Assembly: GCA_965198905.1 (NCBI GenBank) | Contig: OZ240678.1 | Coordinates: 2,480,001-2,544,000, forward strand | Source of the DNA: CAHJWH01 sp965198905 | GTDB taxonomy: Bacteria; Pseudomonadota; Alphaproteobacteria; Caulobacterales; Caulobacteraceae | DNA length: 64,000 bases | Reading direction: 5' to 3' | Part shown: positions 29,537-38,354 of the stretch, piece after piece | How the letters are laid out: each line of letters starts with the position of its first letter | Position numbering within the stretch: the first letter of the stretch is position 1 | The notes under the pieces: model-generated | Told to the model about the DNA's origin: nothing | What the model saw: the letters and a program-made list of their open reading frames with translations, nothing else | The model's database searches: none | Made by a program: the position numbers and the translations under genes

Positions 29537-32348
29537 ACGCACTCGCCTCCACCGGTCCCAGGAAGGCCTCCACCGCCTCGATCGCCTCCACCAGTCCCAC
29601 CCTCTGCAGCTCCACCCCCTCCGGCAGGCTGGAGAACAGCCGCGTCGGCGCAGCGGCGTCCAGCATGACGAACACGCCCCGGTCATCGGCCCGGCGGATC
29701 AGGCGGCCGAAAGCCTGGGCGATGCGGCCCCGGGCGATGGAGTCGTCGTACTGCCCCTTGCCGAAGCGCTCACGCCGCGCCTTGTGCAGCAGGTCCGGCC
29801 GGGGCCAGGGCACCCGGTCGAACACCAGCAGCCGCAACGACCGCCCGGGCACGTCCACCCCGTCCCGGATGGCGTCGGTGCCGAGCAGGCAGGCGTCCTC
29901 TTCGGCGCGGAAGATGTCCACCAGGGCGCCGGCCTCCAGCGGGTCCACATGCTGGGCGTATAGGGCCAGGCCCTTGTCGGCGAGGGGACCGGCCAGGCGC
30001 TCGTGCACGGCTCGCAGCCGCCGGATGGCGGTGAACAGGCCCACCGCCCCCCCGCCCGCAGCCAGGAACAGTTCGCGGAGCGCCGCCGAGACCTGGCGCA
30101 CGTCGTCGCGCTTCACGTCGGTGACCACCAGCACGCGGGCGTTGGCGGCGTAGTCGAACGGCGACGGGAGGCGCAGCAGGCGCGGGCTCTCGGCCAGCCG
30201 CGCGGCGCCGGTGCGCAGCTCCGCCAGGGCGAAGGGGCTTTCGTGCGCCGGGTCGGCGAGTGTGGCGCTGGTGACGAGCACGCCGTGGGCGCGGCGCAGC
30301 ACCGTGGCTTCCAGCGGCTCGGTAGGATCGACCCAGTGACGGCGGAAGGCGGCGTCGGCGAGACGGTCCTGGGAGAACACCGCCTCGAACCCGTCCACGA
30401 AGTCCTTGTCGCCGGCCTCGTCGTCCAGGCGCGACAGCATGGCGCGCCAAGCCGGCAGCTGCATCCGCGCGCGCCGCTCCAACCCCCGCAGCGCGCCTTC
30501 CAGCCGGGCGCGCTCGGCGGTGGGCAGCTCGTCGGTCTCTTCGTCCAGCCAGTCCTCCATCGCCCGGGTGAGCGCCAGCAACGGCGCCTCCAGCGCGGCC
30601 AGGGCGCGGGCGCAGGCGGGGGCGGCGTCGCGCACCGCCTCGACCGGCGGGTAGGCCGAGCACTCCATGCCCTGATCCGACGCCTCCGCCCGGGCGCGAA
30701 GCTGGGTCAGGAGAGCGGCGAGGAAGGCCTCCACCGGGCCATGCGGCTGGGCCGCGATCCGCTCCCCGTCATAGTCCGGAAGCGGCGCGATGCGGGCGGA
30801 CCAGCCTTCCCCCGGCAGCGCCGAGGCGGCGCGGATGGCCTCGATCAGGGCCAGCCGCGCGGGTTCGCGTTCGGCCACCAGCTCCGCCAGCCGCTGCTCC
30901 AGCCCGCGCCCGCGACGGCGCCCCTCGGGGCCGCGCACCCAGCGGCGCAGCTCCGCCGCCTCCTGTCCCGACAAGCAGGCGGAAAAGGCGCTGTCGGCGG
31001 CGTCGAACAGGTGGTGGCCCTCGTCGAAGACGATGCGCTTGAGGCTGGCGGTCTCGGTGTCCCGCCGAGGCGCCCCGTCGTGCGTGCGGACGGGGCGAGC
31101 CCCGTCGAAGGCGGCGTGGCTCATCACCAGGGCGTGGTTGGCCACCACCAGGTCGGCCTTGCGCGAGGCGCGGATGGCCTTTTCCACGAAGCAGGCGCGG
31201 TAGTGGGCGCAGCCGGCGTGGACGCACTCGCCCCGCCGGTCCACCAGGTTGGCGGGGCCGGCGCGGGCGGTCGGGCCGATGGCGAACAGCGTCGGCAGCC
31301 AGGCTGGGAAGTCGCCGCCTGTCATGTCGCCGTCGCGCGTGACCCGCGCCCAGCGGGCGACGAGTCCCGCCCCGATCACGTCCCCGCCGCCCGAGAGCGC
31401 GCCTTGGGCCAGCTCTTGATAGTTGAGCAGACACAGGTAGTTCTCCCGGCCCTTTCGCACCACCGCCTTGCGGGCGCGGGTGGCGGGGTCGGGATAGACG
31501 GCGTGGCTCTCCCGCTCGATCTGGCGCTGCAAGGCCCGCGTATAGGTGGAGACCCACACCGCGCCGCCGTTCGTCTCCGCCCACAGCGACGCCGGCGCCA
31601 GATAGCCCAACGTCTTGCCGGTGCCGGTGCCGGCCTCCGCCAGCATCAGCCGGGGCTGGCCCTCGGTCTCCCGGGGCGAGAAGGCGAAGGCGGTCTCGGC
31701 GGCGAACTCCGCCTGGGCCGGGCGCGCCTCGTCCAGGCCGGCGCGGGCGAGCATGGCGGTGAGGCGCTCCCGGGCGGCGTCGGCGGTAACGGGGGTGGAG
31801 CCGGGCTGGCCTTCCGGCGCCTGGTCCTCCCACTCCGGCAGGCGCGACCAGACGTCCAGGCCCGAACCCCGGGCCGCGTGCTTCAGCGGACCGCGCTCCA
31901 GCGCCTGGACCACGTGCGCGCCCCAGGCCCAGCCTGCACGGTGCAGGGTCAGCGCCGTGGCCAGCGCCTCCTCCCGGCTGGGACGCGGCGCCTCCTCCAG
32001 CTCGTCCAGCAGGACCGCCGCGATCTCGCCGAGCGCCTGCGCCTGGGCCTCCACGCCCTTGGGCTCAGGCCGGCCGAGCGCGCGGGCCAGCCCGACGGCG
32101 GATGGCGCGCAGGCCTGGGCCGGGCGCACGAAGGCGTAGAGCTCCAGCAGGTCGAACAGGTCGGCGGACCGGGCGGGGGCGGCGACGCCGAGCCTGCGCG
32201 CTGTGAGCATGGCGTGGGCGATCAGCACCGGCTCGCGCTGGAACAGGGTTCGCGCGGCGCCGGGCGGCAGCGCCCGGGCGCCGTCTCCGTCCGCCACGCC
32301 TGCACGCGCGCCCGGCTGCACCACCAGCGCTGTAGGAAGGCTCGTCAT
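29508..32348 (-). CDS. DinG/XPD-type ATP-dependent DNA helicase
   Basis: The protein has 946 residues from the ATG at 32348; the frame stays open far upstream, but that part is antisense to the Lhr-like gene. An N-terminal extension of about 260 residues with a nuclease-free, Ala-rich character precedes the helicase core. Motifs are Walker A LAEAGTGTGKTLGYLAPASL, four Cys of an Fe-S cluster (in NYLCLLNYQ and GECVHAGCAHYRACFVEK), the DEAH-like VFDEGHHLFDA, and near the end GTDAIRDGVDVPG with GRLIRRADDRG. Such 5'-3' helicases unwind R-loops, D-loops and damaged DNA. The C-terminus (SASPRPSTSSG) is encoded by a REP-like repeat. Confidence 0.88.
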   Translation of the reverse strand: MTSLPTALVVQPGARAGVADGDGARALPPGAARTLFQREPVLIAHAMLTARRLGVAAPARSADLFDLLELYAFVRPAQACAPSAVGLARALGRPEPKGVEAQAQALGEIAAVLLDELEEAPRPSREEALATALTLHRAGWAWGAHVVQALERGPLKHAARGSGLDVWSRLPEWEDQAPEGQPGSTPVTADAARERLTAMLARAGLDEARPAQAEFAAETAFAFSPRETEGQPRLMLAEAGTGTGKTLGYLAPASLWAETNGGAVWVSTYTRALQRQIERESHAVYPDPATRARKAVVRKGRENYLCLLNYQELAQGALSGGGDVIGAGLVARWARVTRDGDMTGGDFPAWLPTLFAIGPTARAGPANLVDRRGECVHAGCAHYRACFVEKAIRASRKADLVVANHALVMSHAAFDGARPVRTHDGAPRRDTETASLKRIVFDEGHHLFDAADSAFSACLSGQEAAELRRWVRGPEGRRRGRGLEQRLAELVAEREPARLALIEAIRAASALPGEGWSARIAPLPDYDGERIAAQPHGPVEAFLAALLTQLRARAEASDQGMECSAYPPVEAVRDAAPACARALAALEAPLLALTRAMEDWLDEETDELPTAERARLEGALRGLERRARMQLPAWRAMLSRLDDEAGDKDFVDGFEAVFSQDRLADAAFRRHWVDPTEPLEATVLRRAHGVLVTSATLADPAHESPFALAELRTGAARLAESPRLLRLPSPFDYAANARVLVVTDVKRDDVRQVSAALRELFLAAGGGAVGLFTAIRRLRAVHERLAGPLADKGLALYAQHVDPLEAGALVDIFRAEEDACLLGTDAIRDGVDVPGRSLRLLVFDRVPWPRPDLLHKARRERFGKGQYDDSIARGRIAQAFGRLIRRADDRGVFVMLDAAAPTRLFSSLPEGVELQRVGLVEAIEAVEAFLGPVEASASPRPSTSSG

Positions 32349-32399
32349 CGGCCTGACATCTAGGCGCGCCCGGGCTGAAACGGAACGCGAACGTGCTAT

Positions 32400-35036
32400 A
32401 TGGGACAGATGGACGCCGCTGCGCCCTTCGGGTCGGTCGAGGACCTCCTCCCTACCCGCTTCCGCGACTGGTTCGCCGGGCGCGGCTGGAGCATCCGTCC
32501 CCACCAGCTGGAGATGATCGCCAAGGCGCGGGCCGGTCGCGACACGCTGCTGATCGCCCCGACCGGCGGCGGCAAGACGCTCGCGGGGTTCCTGCCGAGC
32601 CTGATCGAGCTTGCGGCGCGCCCGCTCTCGGCGACGCCGCGCGGGGTGCACACCCTTTACCTCTCGCCCCTGAAGGCCTTGGCGGTGGACGTGCACCGCA
32701 ACCTGGAGGCGCCCATCGCCGAGATGGGCCTGCCGATCACGGTGGAGGCGCGCACCGGCGACACCAGCCTGGCCAAGCGCGCGCGCCAGCGGCTGCACCC
32801 GCCCGATATCCTGATGACCACGCCCGAACAGCTGGCCCTGTTCTGCGCCTGGCCAGGCTCGCGGGAGTATTTCAGGGACCTGTCGGTGGTGATCCTGGAC
32901 GAGATCCACGCCGTCCACGGCAGCAAGCGGGGGGACCTGCTGAACCTGGCCCTGGCGCGGCTGCAGAGGTACGCGCCGCGCCTGCGGCGGGTAGGGCTGT
33001 CGGCGACGGTGAACGATCCGGACATGCTGCGGCGGTGGCTGGTGGGGCAATCTTCTTCCCTCCCCCTTGATGGGGGAGGGGCAGGGGTGGGGGTGGACGG
33101 CGGCGCCCCGTCCGAAGGGGGCACAAGTCGCCAGTCCTACGACGGCGGCGCTTCCACCCCCATCCCCGGCCCTTCCCCCATCAAGGGGGAAGGGAGGGAC
33201 ATGGCCGACCTGGTGTTGGGCGCCCCCGGCGCGCCGCCGGTGGTGGACATGCTGCTCACCGACAAGCCGGCGCCCTGGAGCGGCTGGACCGCCAAGCACG
33301 CCATCCCCGACGTGCTGGAAGCGATCAAGGGGGCCAAGACCGCGCTCGTCTTCGTCAACACCCGCTTCCAGGCCGAGCTCAGCTTCCAGATGCTGTGGGA
33401 AATCAACGAGGACAACCTGCCGATCGCGCTCCACCACGGCTCCCTCGCGGTGGAACAGCGGCGCAAGGTCGAGGCCGCCATGGGTCGCGGCGAGCTTCGC
33501 GCGGTGGTCTGCACCTCCACCCTGGACCTCGGCATCGACTGGGGGGCGGTGGATCTCGTTATCCAGCTGGCGGCGCCCAAGGGCAGCGCCCGGCTGATCC
33601 AGCGCATCGGCCGGGCCAACCATCGGCTCGACGAGCCCTCGCGCGCCCTGCTGGTGCCCGCCCACCGCTTCGAGATGCTGGAGTGCCAGGCGGCGCGGGA
33701 GGCCGTGGCCGCCAACGATCTGGACGGCGACCCCGAGCGGATCGGTGCGCGCGACATCCTGGCCCAGCACATCATGGGCTTGGCGTGCGCCGAGCCCTTC
33801 GATCTGGTGGCCCTCTACGACGAGCTGCGCACCTCCGCGCCCTACGCCGCCCTGAGCTGGGAAGAGTATGAGCAGGTGGTCGATTTCGTCGCCACTGGCG
33901 GCTACGCTTTACGCACCTACGACCGCTTCCGCCGGATCATCAAGACCGACGACGGGCTCTACAAGGTGCGCGACGGGTTGACCGCCCAGCGCCACCGCAT
34001 GAACGTGGGCGCCATCGTCGACACGCCCATGCTGTCCATCCGCGTCGCCTCTGTGCGCGCCAACAAGAAGGTCGGGGGGCGCAAGGTCGGCGAGATGGAG
34101 GAGAGCTATCTGGAGCAGCTGGCTCCCGGCGACACCTTCCTGTTCGGCGGCCAGGTCTGGCGATTCGAGGGGATCACCGGGCTCGACGCCCTGGTCACCT
34201 ACGCCCCCAAGGACGCCGAGGCCAAGGTGCCGAGCTGGGGCGGCTCCAAGTTCGCGCTCTCAACCTATCTCGCCGCACGCGTCCGCCGCATGATCGCCGA
34301 GCGCGACCACTGGCACGTGCTGGCGCCCGACGTGCAGGAATGGCTGCAGGTGCAGGACGCCCGCTCCCACATCCCTTCCACCGACGAGATGCTGCTGGAG
34401 AGCTTCCAGCGTGGCAAGCGCTGCTATCTGGTGGCTTATCCCTTCGACGGGCGGATCAGCCACGGCACGCTGGCTCAGCTGCTCACCCGCCGGCTGGAGC
34501 GGCTGGGCAAGCGCCCGCTGGGCTTTGTCGCCAACGACTACGCCCTGGCCATCTGGGCCATGAAGCCCATGGACGACCTCGACCTCGACGCCCTGTTCCA
34601 GCAGGACATGCTGGGCGACGACCTGGAGACCTGGCTGGACGAGAGCTTCATGATGAAGCGCACCTTCCGCCACTGCGCCATCCTGTCTGGGCTCATCGAG
34701 CGGCGGCTGCCCGGCAAGGAGAAGACCGGCCGCCAAGTCACCTTCTCCACCGATCTGATCTACGATGCCCTGCGCCGCCATCAGCCGGACCACCTGCTGC
34801 TTCAGTGCGCCAGGGCCGACGCCGCGACAGGCTTGCTGGACGTGGCGCGGGTAGGGCGGCTGCTGGAGCGCATCCGCGGGCGGATCGTGGCGCGGGCGCT
34901 GCCCCGGGTCTCGCCGTTCGCTGTGCCGGTTCTGCTGGAGATCGGACGCGAGACGGTCTCAGGCGCCGGCGACGCGCTGCTGGAGGAGAGCGCCGAGGAG
35001 CTGATCGCAGAGGCCATGGCGCTGGATGTCGCCTGA
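32400..35036 (+). CDS. Lhr-like DEXH helicase (ligase-associated DNA damage response type) with an in-frame repeat insert
   Basis: The protein has 878 residues. Core motifs are LLIAPTGGGKTLAGFLPSL (Walker A, Lys59), VVILDEIHAVHG (DEIH, 167-170), RVGLSATVND, CTSTLDLGIDWGAVDLVIQ and LIQRIGRANHRLDEP. Later a winged helix and the large Lhr C-terminal part follow (SYLEQLAPGDTFLFGGQVWR, TFSTDLIYDALRRHQPDH). It unwinds nucleic acid 3' to 5' and belongs to the set found with an ATP-dependent ligase in DNA repair islands; no ligase is next to it here. Residues about 218-267 (DGGGAGVGVDGGAPSEGG and neighbours) are Gly/Pro-rich and come from a palindromic repeat, located between the two RecA domains. 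Without it the size matches the family. The gene is divergent from the dinG-like gene, with only 51 bases between. Confidence 0.88.
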   Translation: MGQMDAAAPFGSVEDLLPTRFRDWFAGRGWSIRPHQLEMIAKARAGRDTLLIAPTGGGKTLAGFLPSLIELAARPLSATPRGVHTLYLSPLKALAVDVHRNLEAPIAEMGLPITVEARTGDTSLAKRARQRLHPPDILMTTPEQLALFCAWPGSREYFRDLSVVILDEIHAVHGSKRGDLLNLALARLQRYAPRLRRVGLSATVNDPDMLRRWLVGQSSSLPLDGGGAGVGVDGGAPSEGGTSRQSYDGGASTPIPGPSPIKGEGRDMADLVLGAPGAPPVVDMLLTDKPAPWSGWTAKHAIPDVLEAIKGAKTALVFVNTRFQAELSFQMLWEINEDNLPIALHHGSLAVEQRRKVEAAMGRGELRAVVCTSTLDLGIDWGAVDLVIQLAAPKGSARLIQRIGRANHRLDEPSRALLVPAHRFEMLECQAAREAVAANDLDGDPERIGARDILAQHIMGLACAEPFDLVALYDELRTSAPYAALSWEEYEQVVDFVATGGYALRTYDRFRRIIKTDDGLYKVRDGLTAQRHRMNVGAIVDTPMLSIRVASVRANKKVGGRKVGEMEESYLEQLAPGDTFLFGGQVWRFEGITGLDALVTYAPKDAEAKVPSWGGSKFALSTYLAARVRRMIAERDHWHVLAPDVQEWLQVQDARSHIPSTDEMLLESFQRGKRCYLVAYPFDGRISHGTLAQLLTRRLERLGKRPLGFVANDYALAIWAMKPMDDLDLDALFQQDMLGDDLETWLDESFMMKRTFRHCAILSGLIERRLPGKEKTGRQVTFSTDLIYDALRRHQPDHLLLQCARADAATGLLDVARVGRLLERIRGRIVARALPRVSPFAVPVLLEIGRETVSGAGDALLEESAEELIAEAMALDVA
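33053..33199. repeat. Compound palindromic repeat inserted in frame in the Lhr-like helicase gene
   Basis: The left arm, 33056-33097, runs CTTCCCTCCCCCTTGATGGG onward to GGGGTGGGGGTGGA. The right arm, 33153-33199, is its near complement, starting TCCACCCCCATCCCCGGCCC and ending GAAGGGAGGGA. About 55 bases separate them. The element stays open in the helicase frame and adds about 50 residues. The design (long GC-rich arms that each hold a short stem) is the same as at 24757-24875. Confidence 0.85.
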
Positions 35037-35089
35037 CGGCCGATCCGCTGCGTGATGTGGAGGGGGCGACCGAGCGCGGGCTTCGAGAC

Positions 35090-35110
35090 AGGCTCTCGGA
35101 CCGAGAGCCT
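35090..35110 (+). terminator. Hairpin downstream of the Lhr-like helicase gene
   Basis: AGGCTCTCGG and CCGAGAGCCT form a 10-bp stem with one central base, 54 bases after the stop. There is no U-run directly after it, so it may be a weak terminator or part of the repeat that follows. Confidence 0.5.
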
Positions 35111-35112
35111 TC

Positions 35113-35176
35113 CTCAGCATGACGAGGGTATTTTTGGTCCGTTGCCCTTCGTCATGCTGAGGAGCCCCGAAGGGGC
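35113..35176. repeat. Intergenic palindromic repeat (CATGCTGAGGAGCCC type)
   Basis: CTCAGCATGACGAGGG pairs with CCCTTCGTCATGCTGAG around a 16-base loop that holds ATTTTT, and GCCCCGAAGGGGC forms a second hairpin right after. This combination is a common dispersed repeat in Caulobacterales-type genomes (general impression). It fills the gap between the helicase and the convergent nucleoside deoxyribosyltransferase gene. Confidence 0.7.
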
Positions 35177-35218
35177 GTCTCGAAGGACGCAGACCGCCGA
35201 AGCAGCGATGCGACCGGC

Positions 35219-35782
35219 TCAGTCGTCGTACTCCTTCAACGCCTCCAGGCAGGCCTCGAGCCCGGTGACGTCGCCGAACGGGTCCGGCGTGACGATGACG
35301 AACAGACGCCGCGCCTGGGCCCACAGCATCGCGGTCTCCGGCAGGTCCAGGTCTTCCACCGCGCACCCGTCGGCGTCGCGCCAGACCCCGGCCGGATCCG
35401 GCGCGCAGCCCATCCACGCCTCCACCCGGCTGCGGTAGTCGGCGTCGTCTTCGTCCTCCAGGTTCATGTAGGCGAACACCGGCTTGCCCAGGGCGCTGGC
35501 GAAGCCGACCTCGAACGCGGTGCCCGGGTCGCAGCCCGGGCCGCGCCAGGGCGTCAGGTTGGCCACCACCACGTCGCAGGCGCGAAGGTTGGTCAGCGCG
35601 CCGGCATAGGCCTCCCGCGCCTGGAGTTCGCCGGCCTGGGCGCTCAGCGTCACCTCGTCGGTCGCCAGGCGCGCGGTCAACCCGTTGGCGGCGCACAGGA
35701 CGCGCTGGCGGGCGATCAGCTCCTCGGCGTCGGGATAGCGCCGCTCGGGGCCGGCGAGATAGATGATCTTGGGGCGACGCAT
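35219..35782 (-). CDS. Nucleoside 2-deoxyribosyltransferase family protein
   Basis: The protein has 187 residues from the ATG at 35782; a GTG nine bases upstream is possible. The motifs IIYLAGPERRYPDAEELIAR (N-terminal), ACDVVVANLTPWRGPGCDPG and GTAFEVGFASALGKPVFAYM are those of the family, with the catalytic Glu in the F-E-V-G part. These enzymes swap bases between deoxynucleosides, for salvage; some relatives instead clean up modified nucleotides. It lies 31 bases downstream of miaA and may share its transcript. Confidence 0.82.
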   Translation of the reverse strand: MRRPKIIYLAGPERRYPDAEELIARQRVLCAANGLTARLATDEVTLSAQAGELQAREAYAGALTNLRACDVVVANLTPWRGPGCDPGTAFEVGFASALGKPVFAYMNLEDEDDADYRSRVEAWMGCAPDPAGVWRDADGCAVEDLDLPETAMLWAQARRLFVIVTPDPFGDVTGLEACLEALKEYDD

Positions 35783-35813
35783 GGTCGGCACGAAGCCGTG
35801 CAGCCGGGCGCAG

Positions 35814-36743
35814 TCAAGCGCATCGTGGCTGAGTCATGGCCGAGAGGGCGCGCCACTGGCCCTCAGGGGCCTCCGCCGTGATCCTGGGCCAGCTCGGCGT
35901 CTGGTTGCGGAACCAGGTGGACTGGCGTTTGGCGTAGCGCCGCGTCTGCATCTGCGCCGCCGCCACCGCCGCCTCCAGGCTGGCGCGGCCTTGCAGCGCG
36001 TCGGCCAACTCCCGGACGCCCAGCGCCTTCATGGCGGGCAGGTCGGGCGACAGGCCCCGCGCGAGCAGGGAGGCGACCTCCTCGAGCGCGCCCTGCTGCA
36101 CCATGGCGTCGAGCCGGGCGTCGCAGCGCGCGTAGAGCGCGGCCCGGGGCGGCTCCAGCACGACGCCGCACCAGGTCCCGGAGGCCAGCATGGACGGGAC
36201 GGCCGCCTGCCAGGCCGGCAAGGGCGCGCCGCTGGCCTCGACCACGCTCCAGGCCCGGATCAGCCGCTGACGGTCGCCCGGCGAGATGCGCGCTGCGGAG
36301 ATCGGATCGCGCTCGCCCAGGGCGGCGCGGAACATGGTCTCGCCTTCGCCATCGAAGCGGGTCTCGGCGGCGTCGCGCACACCCGGCGGTACAGGCGGCA
36401 TGTCGGCCAGGCCCTCGGTGAGCGCGCGGAAGTAGAGCCCCGTCCCCCCGACGATCACCGCCGGCCGTCTCCGCGCCGAGATGTCGTCCAGCACGCGCCG
36501 GGCCGCGGAAAGCCAGCGTCCCGCCGACCAGGCGTCCAAGGCGTCCGCTACGCCGTAGAGGTGATGCGGCGCCTCGGCCATCTCGGCGGGGGAGGGGCGG
36601 GCGGTGAGCACCGCCAGGTCTTCGTACAGCTGCATGGAGTCGGCGTTGACCAGCTCCGCCCCGAGCGCCTGAGCCAGCCGGAGCGCCAGGGCGGACTTGC
36701 CGCTTGCGGTGGGTCCGGCGATCAGCCAGACGCTCGGCTCCAT
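35814..36743 (-). CDS. miaA: tRNA dimethylallyltransferase MiaA
   Basis: The protein has 309 residues from the ATG at 36743. It has the P-loop VWLIAGPTASGKSALALRLA, then ELVNADSMQLYEDLAVLTAR, PHHLYGVADALDAWSAGRW, AVIVGGTGLYFRALTEGLAD (substrate loop) and near the end QMQTRRYAKRQSTWFRNQ, all typical. It adds the dimethylallyl group to A37 of tRNAs reading UNN codons. The start codon overlaps that of the divergent serB gene within the palindrome CATG; the GAGG site for miaA lies inside the first codons of serB. Confidence 0.95.
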   Translation of the reverse strand: MEPSVWLIAGPTASGKSALALRLAQALGAELVNADSMQLYEDLAVLTARPSPAEMAEAPHHLYGVADALDAWSAGRWLSAARRVLDDISARRRPAVIVGGTGLYFRALTEGLADMPPVPPGVRDAAETRFDGEGETMFRAALGERDPISAARISPGDRQRLIRAWSVVEASGAPLPAWQAAVPSMLASGTWCGVVLEPPRAALYARCDARLDAMVQQGALEEVASLLARGLSPDLPAMKALGVRELADALQGRASLEAAVAAAQMQTRRYAKRQSTWFRNQTPSWPRITAEAPEGQWRALSAMTQPRCA

Positions 36744-37632
36744 GCTGCTCGCCCTCACCTTCGCCGGCCCCGATGCGGACGCGGTCTCAGGCGTGGCGCA
36801 CCGGGCGCGAGCCCTGGCGTCGGAGCTCGGCCGGGTCAAGTCCGCCGTCTCCCTCGGCCCCGGCGGGGCGGACCTGATCGTGGAGACGCTGGAGCGCGGT
36901 TCGCTGGCCGAGGCGGCGCGATCCGCCGTTGACGACGCGGCGGTGGATGTCTGCCTGCAGCCGGCCGAGGGGCGGCGCAAGCGGCTGTTCCTGGCCGACA
37001 TGGACTCCACCATCATCGGCTGCGAGTGCCTGGACGAACTGGCCGACTATGCCGGCGTCAAGGCCGAGGTGGCCGCGGTGACGGAGCGCGCAATGCGCGG
37101 CGAGATCGCCTTCGAGGGCGCCTTGCGCGAACGCGTCGCCAAGCTGGCGGGTCTGGGTGTCGACGTGCTCGCCCGCTGCTACCAGGAGCGGGTGCGGCTC
37201 AATCCCGGCGCGCGGACCGTGGTGCGGACCCTGGCCGCGCACGGAACCCGCTGCGTGCTGGTGTCCGGCGGGTTCGAGGCGTTCACTGCGCCTGTAGCCG
37301 AGGCGGCGGGCTTTGCGGCCCATCACGCCAACCGGCTGCGCGTCGCCGACGGGCGGCTGACCGGCGCCGTCGGCGACCCCATCTTGGGCAAGGCGGCGAA
37401 GCTGGAGGCGTTGCAGCGCTATGTGGGCGAGCTGGGCGTCGGTCCGGACGCGGTGCTGGCCGTGGGCGACGGGGCCAACGACCTCGACATGATCGAAGCG
37501 GCGGGTCTGGGGGTAGCCTATCGCGCCAAGCCGGTGGTGGCGGCGCGCGCCGACGTGCGGCTGGACCACGCGGACCTCACGGCGCTGCTCTACATGCAGG
37601 GCTACGGGGTGGAGGCCTTCGTGCTGGACTGA
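36742..37632 (+). CDS. serB: Phosphoserine phosphatase SerB
   Basis: The protein has 296 residues from the ATG at 36742; an upstream in-frame GTG would run into miaA. There is an N-terminal ACT-like part (about 1-75). The HAD domain has KRLFLADMDSTIIGCECLDE (nucleophile Asp and motif DxDST), VLVSGGFEAFTAP (motif II Ser), and GKAAKLEALQRY with AVGDGANDLDMIEAAGLGVA (motifs III and IV). It makes L-serine from phosphoserine. No Shine-Dalgarno is seen before the ATG, so it may be translated from a leaderless message. The 3' end overlaps the convergent CDP-alcohol transferase gene by 31 bases. Confidence 0.94.
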   Translation: MLLALTFAGPDADAVSGVAHRARALASELGRVKSAVSLGPGGADLIVETLERGSLAEAARSAVDDAAVDVCLQPAEGRRKRLFLADMDSTIIGCECLDELADYAGVKAEVAAVTERAMRGEIAFEGALRERVAKLAGLGVDVLARCYQERVRLNPGARTVVRTLAAHGTRCVLVSGGFEAFTAPVAEAAGFAAHHANRLRVADGRLTGAVGDPILGKAAKLEALQRYVGELGVGPDAVLAVGDGANDLDMIEAAGLGVAYRAKPVVAARADVRLDHADLTALLYMQGYGVEAFVLD

Positions 37633-38237
37633 GGCGGCGAGGCGGCGGCGAGCTTGGCCCGCTGCAGCCGATCCCGCAGCAGCAGGGTCATGACGATGAC
37701 CGGCGTGAGCACGCCGGCGAGCACCAGGGCGGCCTCCGCCTGGCCTAGCCAGATCAGGATCGACAGGCCGACGGTGGCGTCGTCGGGGTCGGCGAAGGTG
37801 CGGCCGGCCACGTCGATCCCTTGAGCCTTGGCGGTGTTGGACACGTTCAGCATGTAGAACATGGCGATCACCGACGCGCCGGCGGCGATCCCCAGCACCA
37901 CGGCGAGGGGTCCAAGGGCGCCCCACAGCCCGACGCCCAGGCCGACGAAGGCCAGCACGGTCGCCACGCAGTCGCAGATGAGGTCGTAGCGATAGCCGCC
38001 GACGCTGGTCTTGCCAGTCATCCGCGCCAGCTCCCCATCGGCCCGGTCCAGCAGCAGCGACAGGAGAAAGAGTCCAGCTCCCACGTCGCGCGCGACGCCT
38101 CCCAACGCAAAGCCCGCGCCCGCCGCCAGACCCGTCACGAGCCGCAGGGTGGTGACTTGATTGGGCGTGATCGCCGTCCCGGCGAGAAGACGTATCGGCG
38201 GCCGGACCAGGCTGTGGAGAAGCGTATTGTGACTCAC
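37602..38237 (-). CDS. CDP-alcohol phosphatidyltransferase family protein
   Basis: The protein has 211 residues and several membrane helices. The family signature D-x2-D-G-x2-A-R...G-x3-D-x3-D is complete: LLDRADGELARMTGKTSVGG, then YRYDLICD. The first Asp pair binds the metal and the CDP-lipid, and the last Asp is catalytic. It makes a phospholipid from CDP-diacylglycerol (or CDP-alcohol) and an alcohol at the inner membrane; the alcohol cannot be told. It sits at the edge of the hopanoid locus, head to head with hpnN (117 bases apart). The tail overlaps serB. Confidence 0.85.
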   Translation of the reverse strand: MSHNTLLHSLVRPPIRLLAGTAITPNQVTTLRLVTGLAAGAGFALGGVARDVGAGLFLLSLLLDRADGELARMTGKTSVGGYRYDLICDCVATVLAFVGLGVGLWGALGPLAVVLGIAAGASVIAMFYMLNVSNTAKAQGIDVAGRTFADPDDATVGLSILIWLGQAEAALVLAGVLTPVIVMTLLLRDRLQRAKLAAASPPQSSTKASTP

Positions 38238-38354
38238 AGCCTGTCATTGCGCCGCAGTCGCAGTTTGTCGACCCAAAATGCGGGGACTTGAACCCGATGC
38301 GGCTTGGCGGGCACAAGGGTGCGTGCGGACGGGCCGCCCCGTGGAGCACCCCTT

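Noticed and set aside
32349..33770. Very long N-terminal extension of the dinG-like helicase
   Set aside because: The frame is open but runs antisense through the Lhr-like helicase gene, which has clear motifs; a normal ATG start lies at 32348.
37602..38237. Assignment of the CDP-alcohol transferase to phosphatidylglycerol or phosphatidylinositol synthesis
   Set aside because: The signature proves the family but not the alcohol; the neighbours do not decide it.
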